Origin: Branchiostoma floridae
Lineage: Eukaryota > Chordata > Leptocardii > Amphioxiformes > Branchiostomatidae
NCBI RefSeq assembly: GCF_000003815.2
Contig: NC_049988.1
Span: 797,679-861,678 of the forward strand
Direction of reading: 5' to 3'
Length of the DNA: 64,000 nt
The position numbers were made by a program, and so were the translations under genes. The notes under the pieces were generated by a model. That model did not search any database and had not been told where the DNA came from. It worked only from the letters and a program-made list of their open reading frames with translations. Shown here one piece after another: positions 48,860 to 61,457 of this stretch. Each line of letters starts with the position of its first letter. Positions within the stretch are counted from its first letter, which is position 1.

Positions 48860-49256
48860 AAACTACCATTTGCAAAAAAACAACTTCATACCCTACATCT
48901 CCAGGCTCTGGAACAGCCTTCCAAAACACGTCACTGACTCTTCCACTCTCTGACAGTTCAAGGCCCGCTGCAGAACCCATCTTTTTTCATGATCTTAAAA
49001 TCAACTCATACTTACCTTCCACCACCTACTCCCATCTTTAGTTATAAAACTTTTAAGTGTAGATCAATTTCTCCGATATCTGTGGATGTATGACAAATTT
49101 TATAGTTATTGATTATTTATACTGTATTATATTGTAATATTCCTTGTGATGATTTATCTGTTGTTCGTCTGCATTTCTGTAGGGTCTGCCGCCCAAAGCT
49201 GCCTAGGCAGACCCATGTAATGACTTGCCCCATCGTCAATAAAGTCAAAATCAAAG
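48860..49256 (+). mobile_element. Non-LTR retrotransposon 3' end (L2/CR1-like)
   Basis: Reads NFIPYISRLWNSLPKHVTD, then one in-frame TGA, then QFKARCRTHLF, the usual end of LINE reverse transcriptase ORFs. It finishes in gtcaataaagtcaaaatcaa at 49234-49256. 5' truncated and inactive. Confidence 0.82.
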
Positions 49257-49463
49257 TACTAGAAAGGCATCGATTTTCGACGAAAAGGCAAGATGTTATA
49301 TCCCTTACAGTAATAAAGGAAGTGTGAAGAGGTGCCTCCCAAAAATAGCTACCCCCCCCCCCTACTTTATGATGTATTCATATTTTTCTCTCAAATTTTG
49401 AGCCACCAATACAATGTACATAACATAATAGATCAGGCTATTTAGGTCTTAAAGTCATTTGGT

Positions 49464-49650
49464 TTCAACTCCTTGGAACAGACACCTTACACGACTTTCT
49501 TCACTCCACCCAGATGTAAAAATGGGTACTTGGCTTCGGTTGGGGCTGGCAGTTGAAGAAGAGGTACTTGTATGGGGTCAGCCTTCTAATGCCGTTATTG
49601 AGACATGGTGATAACAACGTTACCCACTGCTAGCTGCCCCTACGTACCCA
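49464..49650 (+). mobile_element. SINE body fragment
   Basis: Contains caccttacacgactttcttc, actccacccagatgtaaaaa and tgggtacttggcttcgg. The minus strand of 52255-52340 reads cacttaacacgactttcctt, so both belong to one SINE family. The tRNA-like head is missing here. Confidence 0.65.
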
Positions 49651-49697
49651 CAAAGGCTTGGGTTTGAAAGTTCTTTCTCTACTTCGTACGTGGGATG

Positions 49698-50170
49698 TTA
49701 AAGGGGCATTCCACTTCAAAAGGGGGTGGTGTTTTCCAATAGATAATGTGTCAATGAATACATGTCCTTTGCCAGCTTGACACTATTTCTAAGGCACCGT
49801 AGGGTCTGCTTGGAGACTGCGCATAGACACTTTGTTTATCGTGCATATTTTCGGAATAAATGAGGATCGCCAAGCACACCGAGAAGGCAAATTGCTCAAA
49901 GATAGCAAAGAACACATAACAAGATGAGATTTCTTAGCGATCCTGAAATTAGTTTTGTAACCTTACCTAAAAGTTTTGCATTGTATTCAGCCATAGGATT
50001 AATTCAATTAGAGGGTACTTGGGGAGTTTAGTAGAAGACTGAATGCTTTCAGGCACGTGAAGCAACTGGGTACTTTATTGTATATTGTGAAGTAGTATGT
50101 ATTTTTCACTTCCTAAAATCAATATCTATCGGAAAATAACACTCCCGTGTGGAGTGGAATGCCCTTTTAA
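49698..50170. mobile_element. TTAA-flanked MITE with GGGCATTCCACT ends
   Basis: Begins TTAAAGGGGCATTCCACTTC and ends with the inverse of TTAAAAGGGCATTCCACTCC, so TTAA at 49698-49701 and 50167-50170 flank inverted ends. Relatives lie near 40970-41010 and 50464-50725. A piece of MITE family C lies inside (49800-49832). Confidence 0.75.
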
Positions 50171-51276
50171 AATGGCAAACAGGATATAGCGTCAAGTTGA
50201 TAGTATTGACCAAACTCGTGACAGCTGGCACTGCTCTTCTATAATATGTTCTTTCCTTTCCAGTGGGGCGACTACAGCTTAGTTCTAAGGGTCATATATG
50301 TCACACATATGCGCATGTTCCAGTCCGTATCAGTTGTGTATTGACATTTTGGGGTTTAGGTAAAGTCTGAGGAAAAGAAGTTCTTGAGCGCAAACTTTCA
50401 GCCTAAGTCAACAAAATGGTCGAAATTGATACACAAACCGAAAAGGAACACATATAACTACCTGTTACAGGTTAAAGGTGTACTAAACTCCACAGAAGAG
50501 TGTTATTTTCCGAAAGCTATAGTTATTAATTTTAGGAAGTACAACACGCATGCTAGTACTTCACATTATGCGATAAAATGCTCACTAGTCTCGCATACAT
50601 CAAAAAGATTTGTGTTTAACTCCTCAAGTACACTCAGGCTTCAGCTGAATACGATAGACCTACCAACAGCTGAATACATTAGAAAATTCCACTCTTAGAT
50701 ATCTATTGAAAAATGCCACTCCCTTCTTTAGCAAACTCAAAATTTTTCGTAGAATTGTTGCCAACAATATTTTAGGAAAAGTCTCCAAGTTTCGTAGTCC
50801 TAGCACACGTCGTTCGGCAGTTATACAACGTCAATGTTGGCAGGGGCTCTTTTACTAGATCTTACTACCCCCCTCCCCGTCTAGATAGAGTTATTAACGG
50901 AATTCAAATCTGGGCAGCTATCACGAACATTTATTGTCTTTTTTCAAAACATCTTTTTCCTGTCTCAACATTTGTCGTTCTGTCCAAGTTTCCTTCTGTT
51001 TACTTTTCGTGATGACAATATTATCATATAATGGTTTTCAATTAGCAGCTAATTGGACACAAATTAGCATAAACAACCTATTGATAATGTTGACATTTCC
51101 GACGTACAACGATTTGATTGTCACAAATGGCACAATATAGATAAGGCGTTGTTGGCACGTATGGGAAGTGAGGGACTGCTTTTGACACAAATAGCAATGT
51201 ATATGTTTACTGGTGGGCGGAAGGAAAGGTCGTGAATAGTTGGCGTAATGCAAAATTGTGTTTGTAATGTCCTCAT
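50171..51276. other. No gene seen; decayed MITE relative at 50464-50725
   Basis: 50464-50725 shares gttattttccgaaagctata, gaagta(c)aa and ccactc-type phrases with 49698-50170 in inverse order. No exon recognised in the rest. Confidence 0.45.
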
Positions 51277-51810
51277 GTAATGTCACTGCGGGGTCAGCTT
51301 GTCATAGATTTTCGCTATCAGACTTTTGTTCTGTGAATCACAGTGGATGGGGACTTCCGGGGAGTTTATTTTCAGCACACTGATTCAATGAGCTACGTGC
51401 AATTAGTCCGTACATGTTTTTTTGGAGGCTAAGTCCGCCACGTATTTCTGAAAACGTTCAGGCTGTACAGGGCAGGCGCGTCGCCCGTACTGGCACGTAC
51501 GGGGGCGAATCCGCAGCCCGATGGCACACAAACTTTTGCCTGCACGAAAGTTCTACGTCGAAAGTTCAACGGCGTGTCTGCGTGCTCCAAATCCGTCGGA
51601 TTCCCTACGAGTTCGCACGGAGGCGGTACTTACCACTTACGGATCCCAAAAGATTACCCACGTTTTGGCACGTAGACAGCGCGTACGGCGGGTTGTGCCC
51701 TTCAGTATATATAGAGCTCGATGTCATTGCGGGGTCAGCTTGTCATAGATCTCCTGTATCAGACTTTTGCTCTGTGAATCACAGTGGATGGGGACTTCCG
51801 GGGGAGTGTT
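51277..51810 (+). repeat. Direct repeats (about 88 bp) flanking a GC-rich 355-bp core
   Basis: 51277-51365 and 51721-51810 both read gcggggtcagcttgtcatag, atcagacttttg(t/c)tctgtg and aatcacagtggatggggact. The core (51366-51720) is GC-rich and has a TATATATA at 51706-51713, with no recognised gene. Confidence 0.85.
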
Positions 51811-52254
51811 ATTTCTAGCCCACTTTATTTGACCAAACGATCTATAAGAGGCGCTAACGAGTTACGGACGTATACAACAAGCTCCGCCAGTCCGCCAGGA
51901 TGAAAGTACAAAGCCTTCTTCTGAAAATACTTCTCACGGATTGTTTACCGTGTACACTCTTGTACAACGTGTGTATAAGATTTGGTTTGGTTTATTTTTT
52001 AGATTTCCATTAGCAATGGATGGTCGTCTTGGGCGGGGTTGGATGTAGTCGCAAATAGCGCTAAAAAGGCATTTTGAGGCTTCTATGACACCTAATAGAA
52101 GTGTTTACAAGCAAAACGGACCATTTCCGGGCATTTTCTGATTATTGATTGCAAATTTCGCATGTACATGTAGTCGCAAATAACGCTAAAACGCGTTTTG
52201 AGTTTTTTTTTCTATTTGCTTTGGACAGACGAGAACGATGTGGCATTGCACTCA

Positions 52255-52414
52255 AGTTTTGTAGCTTATATTAACAATGCCACATACACGGTAAAGACAG
52301 AAGGAAAGTCGTGTTAAGTGCCTTTCCCAAGGGCACAACGTCGGGGGCACGGTGGGAATCGAACTCAGGACCCATAGATTCCGAGCCGAACGCTCTACCA
52401 GTTACGCCACGCCC
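52255..52414 (-). mobile_element. tRNA-derived SINE
   Basis: On the minus strand, 52414-52345 is a 70-nt tRNA-like head (gggcgtggcgtaactggtag start, B box gtcctgagttcgattccc, end gtgccc). It is followed by gttgtgcccttgggaaaggc and acttaacacgactttcc. The acceptor stem has mismatches, so it is not a functional tRNA. Confidence 0.8.
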
Positions 52415-53057
52415 GACGTTTTGAGGTTTATGTGACACCCTTTAGACGAAAGTACGCGGTCCAATACATTTACTTGCTGCACCTCAAAATAGAGGATGAA
52501 TGATGATGCTGATGAAATTTTAACACTTTTTTTTTACACTTTTAGTAATTCTTACACTATATACCTTCATGTAGATAGACGTATTGTTACTTCCATGAAG
52601 ATGAAAGTATTGTTGCTATACTTTCACTTTGGAGGTGATGTCGGGAATATCTCAGGAACCGATGGAAGGTTTGCAGTGGTTTTAGGTGGGTGGGTAGATG
52701 TGGATATAATGGTCGTGCAGGTCGATGTTGCGCCACCTGTTGGTTGACCTCGGTACTGCAGGAACACATTTTGTGTCATATTTTTGCACCTGGACTTGCG
52801 GCGAATATCTTTGGAAGCTGTGGATGGGTTGCTATGAGATTTGTAACGTGGTTAGGTGTTGTGATCGTGAAAGGTTTAATACATTTTTTTGCCTCTTAGT
52901 GGATGGCGATGGTACGACAGAAGGTGTTTTATTTTTATGTTTTTAAGTAAACTTTTGTGTGAAGAACCTTGCACATGGATGGGTTGCAATGATTTATGAG
53001 GTGACAGTTCTTGTGCTCCAGAACATTACATTGGACCCCTTAGCGGCTAGTTTTTAG
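52415..53057. other. No gene seen
   Basis: No exon recognised; frames of 70-80 codons have no known content. Confidence 0.45.
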
Positions 53058-53369
53058 CCTGTCCTTGGTACTGACCACCATCAATACATGAACAACTAAG
53101 TCTGTCCTTGGTGCTGAACACTATCAATACATGAGCAACTACGTCTGTCCTTGGTGCTGAACACTATCAATACATGAGCAACTACGTCTGTCCTTGGTGC
53201 TGAACACTATCAATATATGAGCAACTACGTCTGTCCTTGGTGCTGAACACTATCAATATATGAGAACATAAGCCTATCCTTGGTGCTGAACACCATCAAT
53301 TCATAAGCAACCGTGACTGTCATAGGTGCTGAACACCATCAAGACATGAGCAACTAAGACTGTCTTTGG
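53058..53369 (+). repeat. 43-bp minisatellite, about 7 copies
   Basis: Unit: tctgtccttggtgctgaaca, ctatcaatacatgagcaact, then acg/aag. The outer copies are more diverged than the inner ones. Confidence 0.95.
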
Positions 53370-53571
53370 ACCTTCACTCTAAGACGTAATCTGCATCATC
53401 TATTTCACTGACTGATAGGAGTCGCTTTTTTAAAAGTGAAATGTAAAAAATGCTGTCGCCTGACTTTGACTTAATATGCAGCAAATATCACGGGTTCCTT
53501 CTTTTTCCACAATCCTTGTAATGTTTTACAAAATATGCACCACAACATTCATATTGGTTGATGGCTTGGGT

Positions 53572-53628
53572 ATATGTCAATGTCAATGAGGTGCAAACAC
53601 TCAATGTCAATGTCAATGTCAATGTGCG
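53572..53628. repeat. Hexanucleotide (TGTCAA)n
   Basis: Short runs of tgtcaa separated by a 20-bp interruption. The same hexamer family ends the LINE at 33559-33596 in inverse form, so this could be a remnant LINE tail. Confidence 0.8.
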
Positions 53629-54200
53629 TGCGTGTGTGAAGCGCATACTGAATAGTACTAGTAAACAAAACACCTTTTCTTTGGTGCTGAAAACCACACC
53701 TATTACACACTTGTCGCTGGAACATAAGACACACACTCACTCACTTACACTCACACACGCAAATTTTTGTTTGGATCATTCACTCATGGCCTTTGCATAT
53801 TTACTACTGTGCGGCTGAAATTATTTCAGATGCATTGATTTGCAAGTGATTTACGAGTTTACGAGTCCTTAAATAAATCTTTCTAGTTTGTACTATATCT
53901 TGTATTGTCAATGCAGCCAAAGCTTAACCTCTGCTTGGAGAGTAGGCCAAATCTGTATCTGTATCTATTAGTAGCCGGTATAACCGCCGTTCGGCGTAAC
54001 ACACCAGCTTACGCTGTGGTCAAATAGGGGCAAATAAGTTACTATCATATGGGCTTTCAGTAAGTCGTTTGCAGTTTTGCAGCTAGCGGCCAAACAGTTC
54101 ACTCCTAGGCCAATTAACTCCTACTAGACTTTTATTCCTAACTTGGCCAAATTCCCTTATTACTATTCAGCCATGCGGGAGTCTAGTAGAGACTATATAA

Positions 54201-54329
54201 TTCACTCACTCACTCACTCACTCTCTCACTCACTCTCACTCAATCACTCACTCTCACTCACTCTCACCCACTGACTCAATCATACACTCACCCACTCACT
54301 CACTCACCCACTCACTCACTCACTCACTC
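54201..54329. repeat. (CACT)n microsatellite
   Basis: About 130 bp of cact and ctct tetramers. Confidence 0.95.
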
Positions 54330-54689
54330 CATAACTACTATAATTAAACACACACAAAGAGAATCACAGAGCCAAGTGACTTATTACTGTGTCAAGTAAC
54401 TTTATTTACAAACGAAGTTCAATGTACAATCATATTATATAGTACACATGTAATAATATCTGGAACATGATTATTCTGCGTTTAATATCAACAAACACAA
54501 TAATGATTATCATTGTCTTCACTATGTAATTTTTGTCGCTTCTTGATTTCAGTACCAACGGGTACTAGTTCCACATATTTGCAACAAGAGCCCAATAATT
54601 GCTGGTGTGTTACTACGTATATAGATACAGATACAGAATTGTCCATGTCATAAACTGACCAGTATATCTCTATCCCTACCAACAATGTC

Positions 54690-55225
54690 TTTAACCTCAG
54701 CGAAATGTCAATATATACAATGTCTTTAGCCTTTAAGTTAGCTAGACGTCCATAATACAAAAACACGATACAATGTCTTTAACCCAACTAAATGTCCAAT
54801 ATATACAATGTCTTTAGCCTTTAAGTTAGCTAGACGTCCCTAATACAAAAACACGATACAATGTCTTTAACCCAACTAAATGTCCAATATATACAATGTC
54901 TTAAGCCTTTAAGTTAGCTAGACATCCATAATACAAAAACACGATACAATGTCTTTAACCCAACTAGATGTCCAATATATACAATGTCTTTTGAGTTTAA
55001 GTTAGCTAGACATCCATAATACAAAAACACGATACAATGTCTTTAACCCAACTAGATGTCCAATATATACCATGTCTTTAGAGTTTGAAGTTAGCTCGAC
55101 ATCCATAATACAAAAACACAATACAATGTCTTTAACCTCAGCTAGATGTCCAATAGTATATATACAATGTCTTTATCCTCTAAGTTATCTAGATGTGCAT
55201 AATATAAAAACATGCAAAACTTTAC
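54690..55225. repeat. 88-bp tandem array, about 6 copies
   Basis: Each unit has two 'atacaatgtcttta' cores. One is followed by gcctttaagttagctagac and the other by acccaactaaatgtccaata, so the array is a dimer-type repeat. Copies are very similar in the middle and more diverged at the edges. Confidence 0.93.
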
Positions 55226-56651
55226 TTTTTGGTTCTCTTTTTGTGGTATTGCAGGTAGAATTTCTGCAATACTAAGAACAGTAAAATATGCAAAACTTTG
55301 AATGATATAACATTTATCTAATATAAGGCTAGTATATTGCAAATTTGTGGAAAATGGTAATAACATTAAGCAGTTTTTTTATCATTCCTTTTAGAATAAC
55401 AAAACCAGGCAACAACAGATGTGCACATGTGCCTTGCCTGCATGATTGTATACAAAGACATGCATGAAGAAAAATATGACCACAGACAAGTATATAAAAG
55501 CATATTATATATAGATGCACCTGGTATTAACATAATGGAGGTACAGGATCTCATTAGCATAATATAACTAATAAAAAAAATAAATACATTAAAAAGTCTC
55601 AAACTGGAGTTTTTCTTTCCACAAAAATAAAGTGTATTCCACTCTTGGGAAAATGAATTTGATTTTCACCTAACTTGAAGGCTTTAATAATTATTGCTGA
55701 TAAAACGTCTTGCTGCTTCATGATAGAATCCTTGGTACCTTCTGTGGCGGGTTTAATTTCAAGCATAATAACTGTAGTGAAAGATAGTTTTGGACACTAA
55801 AAATTACAATTAGGGCATGTTGTGACCCCCCTCCCCCCTTTCCATCACACAAGAAGCCTAGCTGCTCACATGAAAGCAAAGGTCAATTGTTCATTTCTAC
55901 TCTCTGAAAAATAGATGATAAAAAAATCCTAGACTAGGTGATAGAGTATTTTTTTTACAGTTTTGGAGGATTAAAACCCACCAGTTCACTATTGGGGTCA
56001 TCAGGTGCATTACCAATGCAGAGGATTCATTGGCATTTGACCTTCCTACTCCATCTGGATGCAGTTTAAGGTCATACCCAGGACCATGCAGAGGACTAAT
56101 ACCATGGTATATCAGTGTGATAAAACAACTTTAAAATGGATATAAATTTTCCTTTAAGTTACAACAGGACATCAGAAGTAAGTCTGAATCACAGCCAATG
56201 GCAAAAAAACAAATCTGAGACTTAATGATAAGTGTCTGATGCTGATAAGGTCATTCCTCCATCCAAATACTCCTTCCACCCAACCTGAGCGGAATCAAGA
56301 GGAGAGGTGATAAAGTCAGAAGGCAGAAAGAGGTATGGAAAAAAGAGCAGGACTGTCGGGGAATACAACTAGGTGGCGCTCTTTCAGAGTGACCGCGGTT
56401 TTTATGAGCTTCATAACTATTTATTTTATCTTTGTGTATAACGTTACTTTGGGGATTTCATCACTGCTGTACAATATAAATGTTGACTATGTTACTTAGA
56501 TGCCTGATATGAGGGTTCCCTGACTGTGACTTGCAGAAATTCACCGAAAATTCTGGCCTGTTTTGACGACATCTAAAATCCTACCAAAAATGGTTTCCGT
56601 CGGACTGATCCAATATTCCAGCTCAATATTCCAGCCAGTTCTTTAGATCCT
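55226..56651. other. No gene seen
   Basis: AT-rich sequence with no recognised exon, repeat or RNA gene. Confidence 0.5.
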
Positions 56652-57290
56652 ATGACAAACAGCAGAAATAGAGTCACCGCGTCTAAGAGAGCAGCTCAGA
56701 CAACTAGGAGTCTTATGAGAACTCGTGGAAGATTCCGTGGGACAAGAGCCGGTAAGAACCGTCAAAGAAACATTGCCACTGTGGTCGAAAATAGACTACC
56801 TGTATCTCTGTCATATGCAAATATTACAAGGAGGAACTGTAAACAACAACAACCCTCCAGAACTCTCAGCAATGTACCTGTTCGACCATTCTCCTTCCAA
56901 AATGCCAACGATGATGCTGTGCAACCAGGAGAAACACAAAAATCAAGCACCATTTTCTGGCGAAGACCATTATAAACCACACAGGGGACAAATCATGGAT
57001 TATTATTCTTCTCTTAAGAATAAAAAACCCTATACACCTGAGACGACGTGCTTTTAAAACAGCAGGACTGGTGAAAATGAAAGATGGGGATCACTGCGAA
57101 ACATTAGGTACAATACAAGATCGAGAAAGCCAGAAAGTCTAGGTCACCTGGCCATGGCACGGACGGCAAAGGCCGTTTTCTACGGCAAACCCTGCTTAGG
57201 TAAATGTGCCAGAGGTGCTCCAAGAAAGCGTGAGCTAAAACAACGGCTCAAAGTGGCTGAAATCCCTGAAGGGGATGGGGAAAACATATA
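56652..57290 (+). other. Overlapping unrecognised open frames
   Basis: Frames 56652-56975 (Arg-rich start, RGRFRGTRAGKNRQRN) and 56725-57057 overlap in different frames. A third stretch at about 57130-57290 reads ARTAKAVFYGKPCLGK and ends at TAA. This could be a frameshifted retrogene or chance. I do not recognise a family and propose no function. Confidence 0.18.
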
Positions 57291-57821
57291 ATATATAGCA
57301 GCTGACAGAAAAGAAATGGAGAATTTTGACAAGGGAATTTTGAGAAAATGGGAACATTTTAGTACAGGGTAGTATAAACAACAACTGCAACAAACAAACC
57401 TGGTTAGTTTTATTAGTACTGTACAGATTAGAATAATTACTACTTATGAATTTCAAAATACATTTCAACATATCATGTTCACCCAACCCTCCAGGAAATA
57501 TCAACTTTTATAATAACTTTGTGACAGTGATTTTCGGGTCTCAGTAGAGACAGTATAGAAATGGGGGGCATGCATACACTACAAGCATATATAAAATATA
57601 TGTTTTAAAGTACAGAACTATAGATAACATGGCCTGAAGGCCAAATGGTGGCCCAATAAGTCACATGTCAGTCACGTTAAGTCACTTATTACAGGTGAAA
57701 TCCCTAATCGAGGGAAGAGGGGGGGCGGGTGGGGGGTTGCAGATCCCCAAGTCAAAACATTCTTTGCTGATCTTGTTAAAAGACCTTATATTAGTGCCAG
57801 GAATCAACCACCTGACAAAAT

Positions 57822-57921
57822 NNNNNNNNNNNNNNNNNNNNNNNNNNNNNNNNNNNNNNNNNNNNNNNNNNNNNNNNNNNNNNNNNNNNNNNNNNNNNNN
57901 NNNNNNNNNNNNNNNNNNNNN
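57822..57921. other. Assembly gap (100 N)
   Basis: Exactly 100 N, size unknown. It removes the sequence directly upstream of the NHL-repeat exon. Confidence 0.99.
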
Positions 57922-57922
57922 C

Positions 57923-58384
57923 ATCTACGTCTGCGACAAGACAACACAGAGTACAGGTCAACGATGGATGGTGCGTCGTCGAAAGTTTGGTCGCCTCGGG
58001 AACGGTAACGGTCAGTTTGAAAACCCGCACTAAATCGCTGTGGCCAGGGATAACAAAGTCATCGTCAGTGACAGCAGCAACCACAGGATACAGGTCTTTG
58101 ACAAGTATGGACGATTCGTGTTAAAGTTTGGGAGCGAAGGAAGTGGGAGCGGTCAGTTTAAGTACCCACGTGGGGTAGCTGTGGACCAGGAAGGCCATAT
58201 TATTGTGGGAGACAGTGGAAACAACCGGTTACAGGTCTTCAGGCAAGATGGTAGCTTTCTGTGTGCGTTTGGGACATGGGGTAGTGGGGACGGGGAGGTC
58301 AAAGGACTAGAGGGCGTTGCACTCATGTCCAGGGGTAATGTTGTTGTCAGTGATAGGGAAAATCACAGAATTCAGGTATTTTAG
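57923..58384 (+). pseudogene. NHL-repeat C-terminus of a TRIM-like protein, one internal stop
   Basis: Three NHL blades are read in one frame. Blade 1 is GNGNGQFENPH-stop-IAVARDNK, then VIVSDSSNHRIQVF. Blade 2 is GQFKYPRGVAVDQEG, then IIVGDSGNNRLQVF. Blade 3 is GVALMSRGNVVVSDRE, then NHRIQVF and TAG (58382-58384). NHL blades form the protein- or RNA-binding propeller of TRIM2/3/32/71-type proteins, a family greatly expanded in amphioxus. RING, B-box and coiled coil are not visible, lost behind the gap or absent. The in-frame TAA at 58031-58033 stands where the family has Gly, so this copy is a pseudogene or carries an assembly error. A normal protein would end at the same HRIQVF. Confidence 0.8.
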
Positions 58385-58680
58385 GAAATTGACTTGTCAA
58401 TCATTTTACTATAATGAATTGATTTATTGTCAATGGTATCAGTCAATATCTTGGATACCTTCCTTGTAATATTCACATATCATCATTATGTAAATGTTTG
58501 TTTGTTGTTTTGTTTGTGTTGCATACCTGGTAAACAACCTGATGGCTTAACACTAGGTTTGTACTGAAGAGTACAAGCTACTAGTACATACCTGGACAGA
58601 TGTATTTGATCTACTCACATCTGGATGGACCCCAAGTCTTTTCAAGAAGTGTGGTGTATTTTTTATCATGCACAAGGTGT

Positions 58681-59116
58681 GTAGCCTGGGTACCATCTGG
58701 AAAGTAGTTCGCTCCGGCATATGTTATACACTATATACAGATGCTTCACGCTTTGACATTTGTCATACACTATATATATATACACAGTTGCTTCTCTGCT
58801 GTTCTGTCTTGGATCCTTGACCAAGTTAACGTCTGGAATTGTCCAAATTTTGGATAAGGGCACTGATTGGTCCCTACACATGAGGAATGGGTTCAAGCGC
58901 TCCCTCGAACTGGTGTTCCAACACCCGAAATGCCCTCCGTCCACTTGCGGGAGGGCCTGTTGTCATCGAACGAGCGCTCTATAACCTATTCCTTAATTAA
59001 TTCGCTCATTAACTGACATTAGCACCAAAAAGTTTGAATGTGCAGGTCTCCAGACGGATAGCAGAAGCAAACTTAGGAGCGAACTACTCCCCGGATGGTA
59101 CCCACTCACCTGCTAC
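58681..59116. mobile_element. MITE with GTAGC..GGGTACCATC ends
   Basis: Left gtagcctgggtaccatctgg, then aaagtagttcgctcc. Right ggagcgaactactccccgga, then tggtacccactcacctgctac, the inverse. About 436 bp, coding-free. Confidence 0.85.
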
Positions 59117-60758
59117 AAGGTGTGGGTGTCACCTTGGCTTTACAGAGACCACAACAGATGCTCCCATTGAATAAAGGAGTTTCAGGAAATCTACTCCAGT
59201 CATGAGGGGGGATATAGACATAATCACACTGGGGACAGCATTCTTAACAAGTACACAACAAATGTAGATGAAAATTGTTGCACTGATATTACTGGTAATT
59301 AACAACTGTTATGTACATATTGTACTCCTTTAAGTTTGGGACCACATTGTAAACATTGCATAGAACAATCATTGTATATATGTAAATATTTAACATTTGT
59401 GACCGCATCTGTAAGCAGCGCCACCTACAGTGTATTGCTGCAGTACAGTGTGAACCAATCAGAATTGCCCTGAGGAAGGTGACATACAGCAAGGACGTTC
59501 TTGCATACAGTCACTGGAATGTTGCTGGAAATAAAGCAGGGGTTGTGTAAAAAGAGTCTCTTTATTCAGTGATGTACCAACCTGAGGAAACTATTCACCG
59601 AGTATGAAGACCTCATACCTCCAGGAAATAGTTTGATTATGCATTTTGATTATGAATTTTGGCAAATTTGCATCTATTATGCAAATCAGGTTCATATTTG
59701 CATAATTGGTAGCTGTAAATGCTCAAACTGACATATATTACATTGGTTGCATGTATTTGAGGTTTTGGTATAGTGAACACTACATAAATTTTCCTCATTA
59801 TTTACAAAATATGTGTCCAAGCTACCTGCAGACCTGATATCACGGATATCTGTCGTTCCTTTGTGCAGTCATCATTGAAAGATAATAAAACTACCCCTGC
59901 ATTTTAGTGCAAGCTGCTAGGGGGGAGGGGGGGGGCAAAACCTACAGTTTCTTCCTTACATCAAGAGCAACCTAAAACCAAAATCAAGACCTTAGCATGT
60001 CTAGGACAAAAGATACAATAACTGGCAGTTCTGCTGCAGTACCAAGGTCAAACACCAGGCCCAAATAGGGCCATTATATTAATAACAATCCACCTGTATG
60101 CTATCAAGTTATAATTAAAAAACACAGACATAGAAAAACACAGACAGGCTAACAAATACATTTATGGAGGTAATGAAAACAGTACACAAGGATTATAAGT
60201 ACAACACAGTGAAGGACACCCATACAGTAAGTTAATGTTCTTCAACAAGAAACCTTGTGGAGTCAGAACTGACATACACATTATAAAGTACGGACCCTAC
60301 AGGTGAAACCGATGTCGTTACATCTAATGTTATACTTATTGTAATTTAGACTAAAGCGTCAACATTCCACGTATGCTATACATAAACAATATGTGTCTAT
60401 TCACGACGTCAGTGACCTCTTGCGTTGTTGACTGAAACCGTTAGAGGTCGCTTAAACACCATGAATATCGAATACCATTTGGTCGATAAATATAACTGAG
60501 AGGACCCGGATGTGATATACAAGTATGTCAGGGGTGTCCAACAACTGACGCGGTCAACACAGGCCCTGAGGGTGCAGTGTGCTGAAAATCACGGCCCGGT
60601 CTTGTTGGATAGGAGGTCAGTTCGCCTCAGTAGCACTTGTACCCTGGTCCCGGTTGTCCAGTGTCGTAGGGGCACTGCGTTGTGACGTAATACCAGCCTC
60701 CTCCAACCCATTCGGTCCTGCGTCATGATCCGATCATATTTGTACCAGCCCTTCAAGG
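59117..60758. other. No gene seen; dispersed repeat at 59537-59610
   Basis: 59537-59610 matches 39200-39270 (gttgtgtaaaaagagtctct, ttattc.gtga). Octamer-like tttgcat/atgcaaat phrases cluster at 59635-59720. No exon recognised. Confidence 0.5.
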
Positions 60759-61210
60759 CCCCTTAACACGAGAGCAAGAATGAGCCGGAATGCCGTCAGA
60801 ATGAAAATTCTCTCCTATTCCTGGGAATTCGTAGTGTATTCTAAAAATTCTCACTGCATTCCAGATATTTGTGCCCGTTCTTTTGGCTTGCCTGAATGTA
60901 TTTGACATGATAAAAACTTTTGTTGAGTTGCATTTGTAATGGAGAAATATCGAACGGCATTCAAAGTTTATTCTAAGTGTATTCTAACTGCAGTATGACT
61001 GCATTCTACGGCATTCAACATTTTTCGAAACATTCTTATCTCATTCGATGGAGAACGGAAACGGCAAGCCACTTCGAATCCTGCCAGAATGTGGCCAAAA
61101 GAATATCTGGAATGCAGTGAGAATTTCTAGAATACACTACGAATTCCCAGGAATAGAAAATAATTTTCATTCTGACGGCATTTTGGCTCAATCCGTCTCG
61201 TGTGAAGGGG
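60759..61210. mobile_element. Foldback element, arms about 110 bp
   Basis: Left arm: ccccttaacacgag .. gaatgccgtcagaatgaaaa .. cctgggaattcgtagtgtat. Right arm mirrors it: atacactacgaattcccagg .. attttcattctgacggcatt .. cgtgtgaagggg. The loop of about 230 bp has no gene. Confidence 0.88.
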
Positions 61211-61337
61211 ATATAAGGTTGATTTGGAAGTCTCACCCGAATGGCCCCGAATGTGGCACGAATTTTGCAAATACTTCATTCCGGCTGGTTCTGCTGATTC
61301 CTGCTAATTCGGTTTCTGTATAAATACCCTATATATA

Positions 61338-61451
61338 GAATACAACACGGTGTATTCCGTATCGCCCAAGGCATCAGCCCGACCGCGGGTCGGATCGCCC
61401 GACGGCCGAAGGCCCGAGACCAAGGGTGATGCGGAATACACCGTGTTGTAT
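61338..61451. repeat. Hairpin with 30-bp arms and GC-rich loop
   Basis: gaatacaacacggtgtattc (left) and gaatacaccgtgttgtatt (right); each arm also contains a smaller internal palindrome. The loop is GC-rich (ggcatcagcccgaccgcggg). It abuts the next element. Confidence 0.85.
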
Positions 61452-61457
61452 TTTATT

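Noticed and set aside
57665-57821. Open frame leading into the NHL exon across the gap
   Set aside because: Continuity depends on the 100-N placeholder; the sequence before the gap has no RING, B-box or coiled-coil features.
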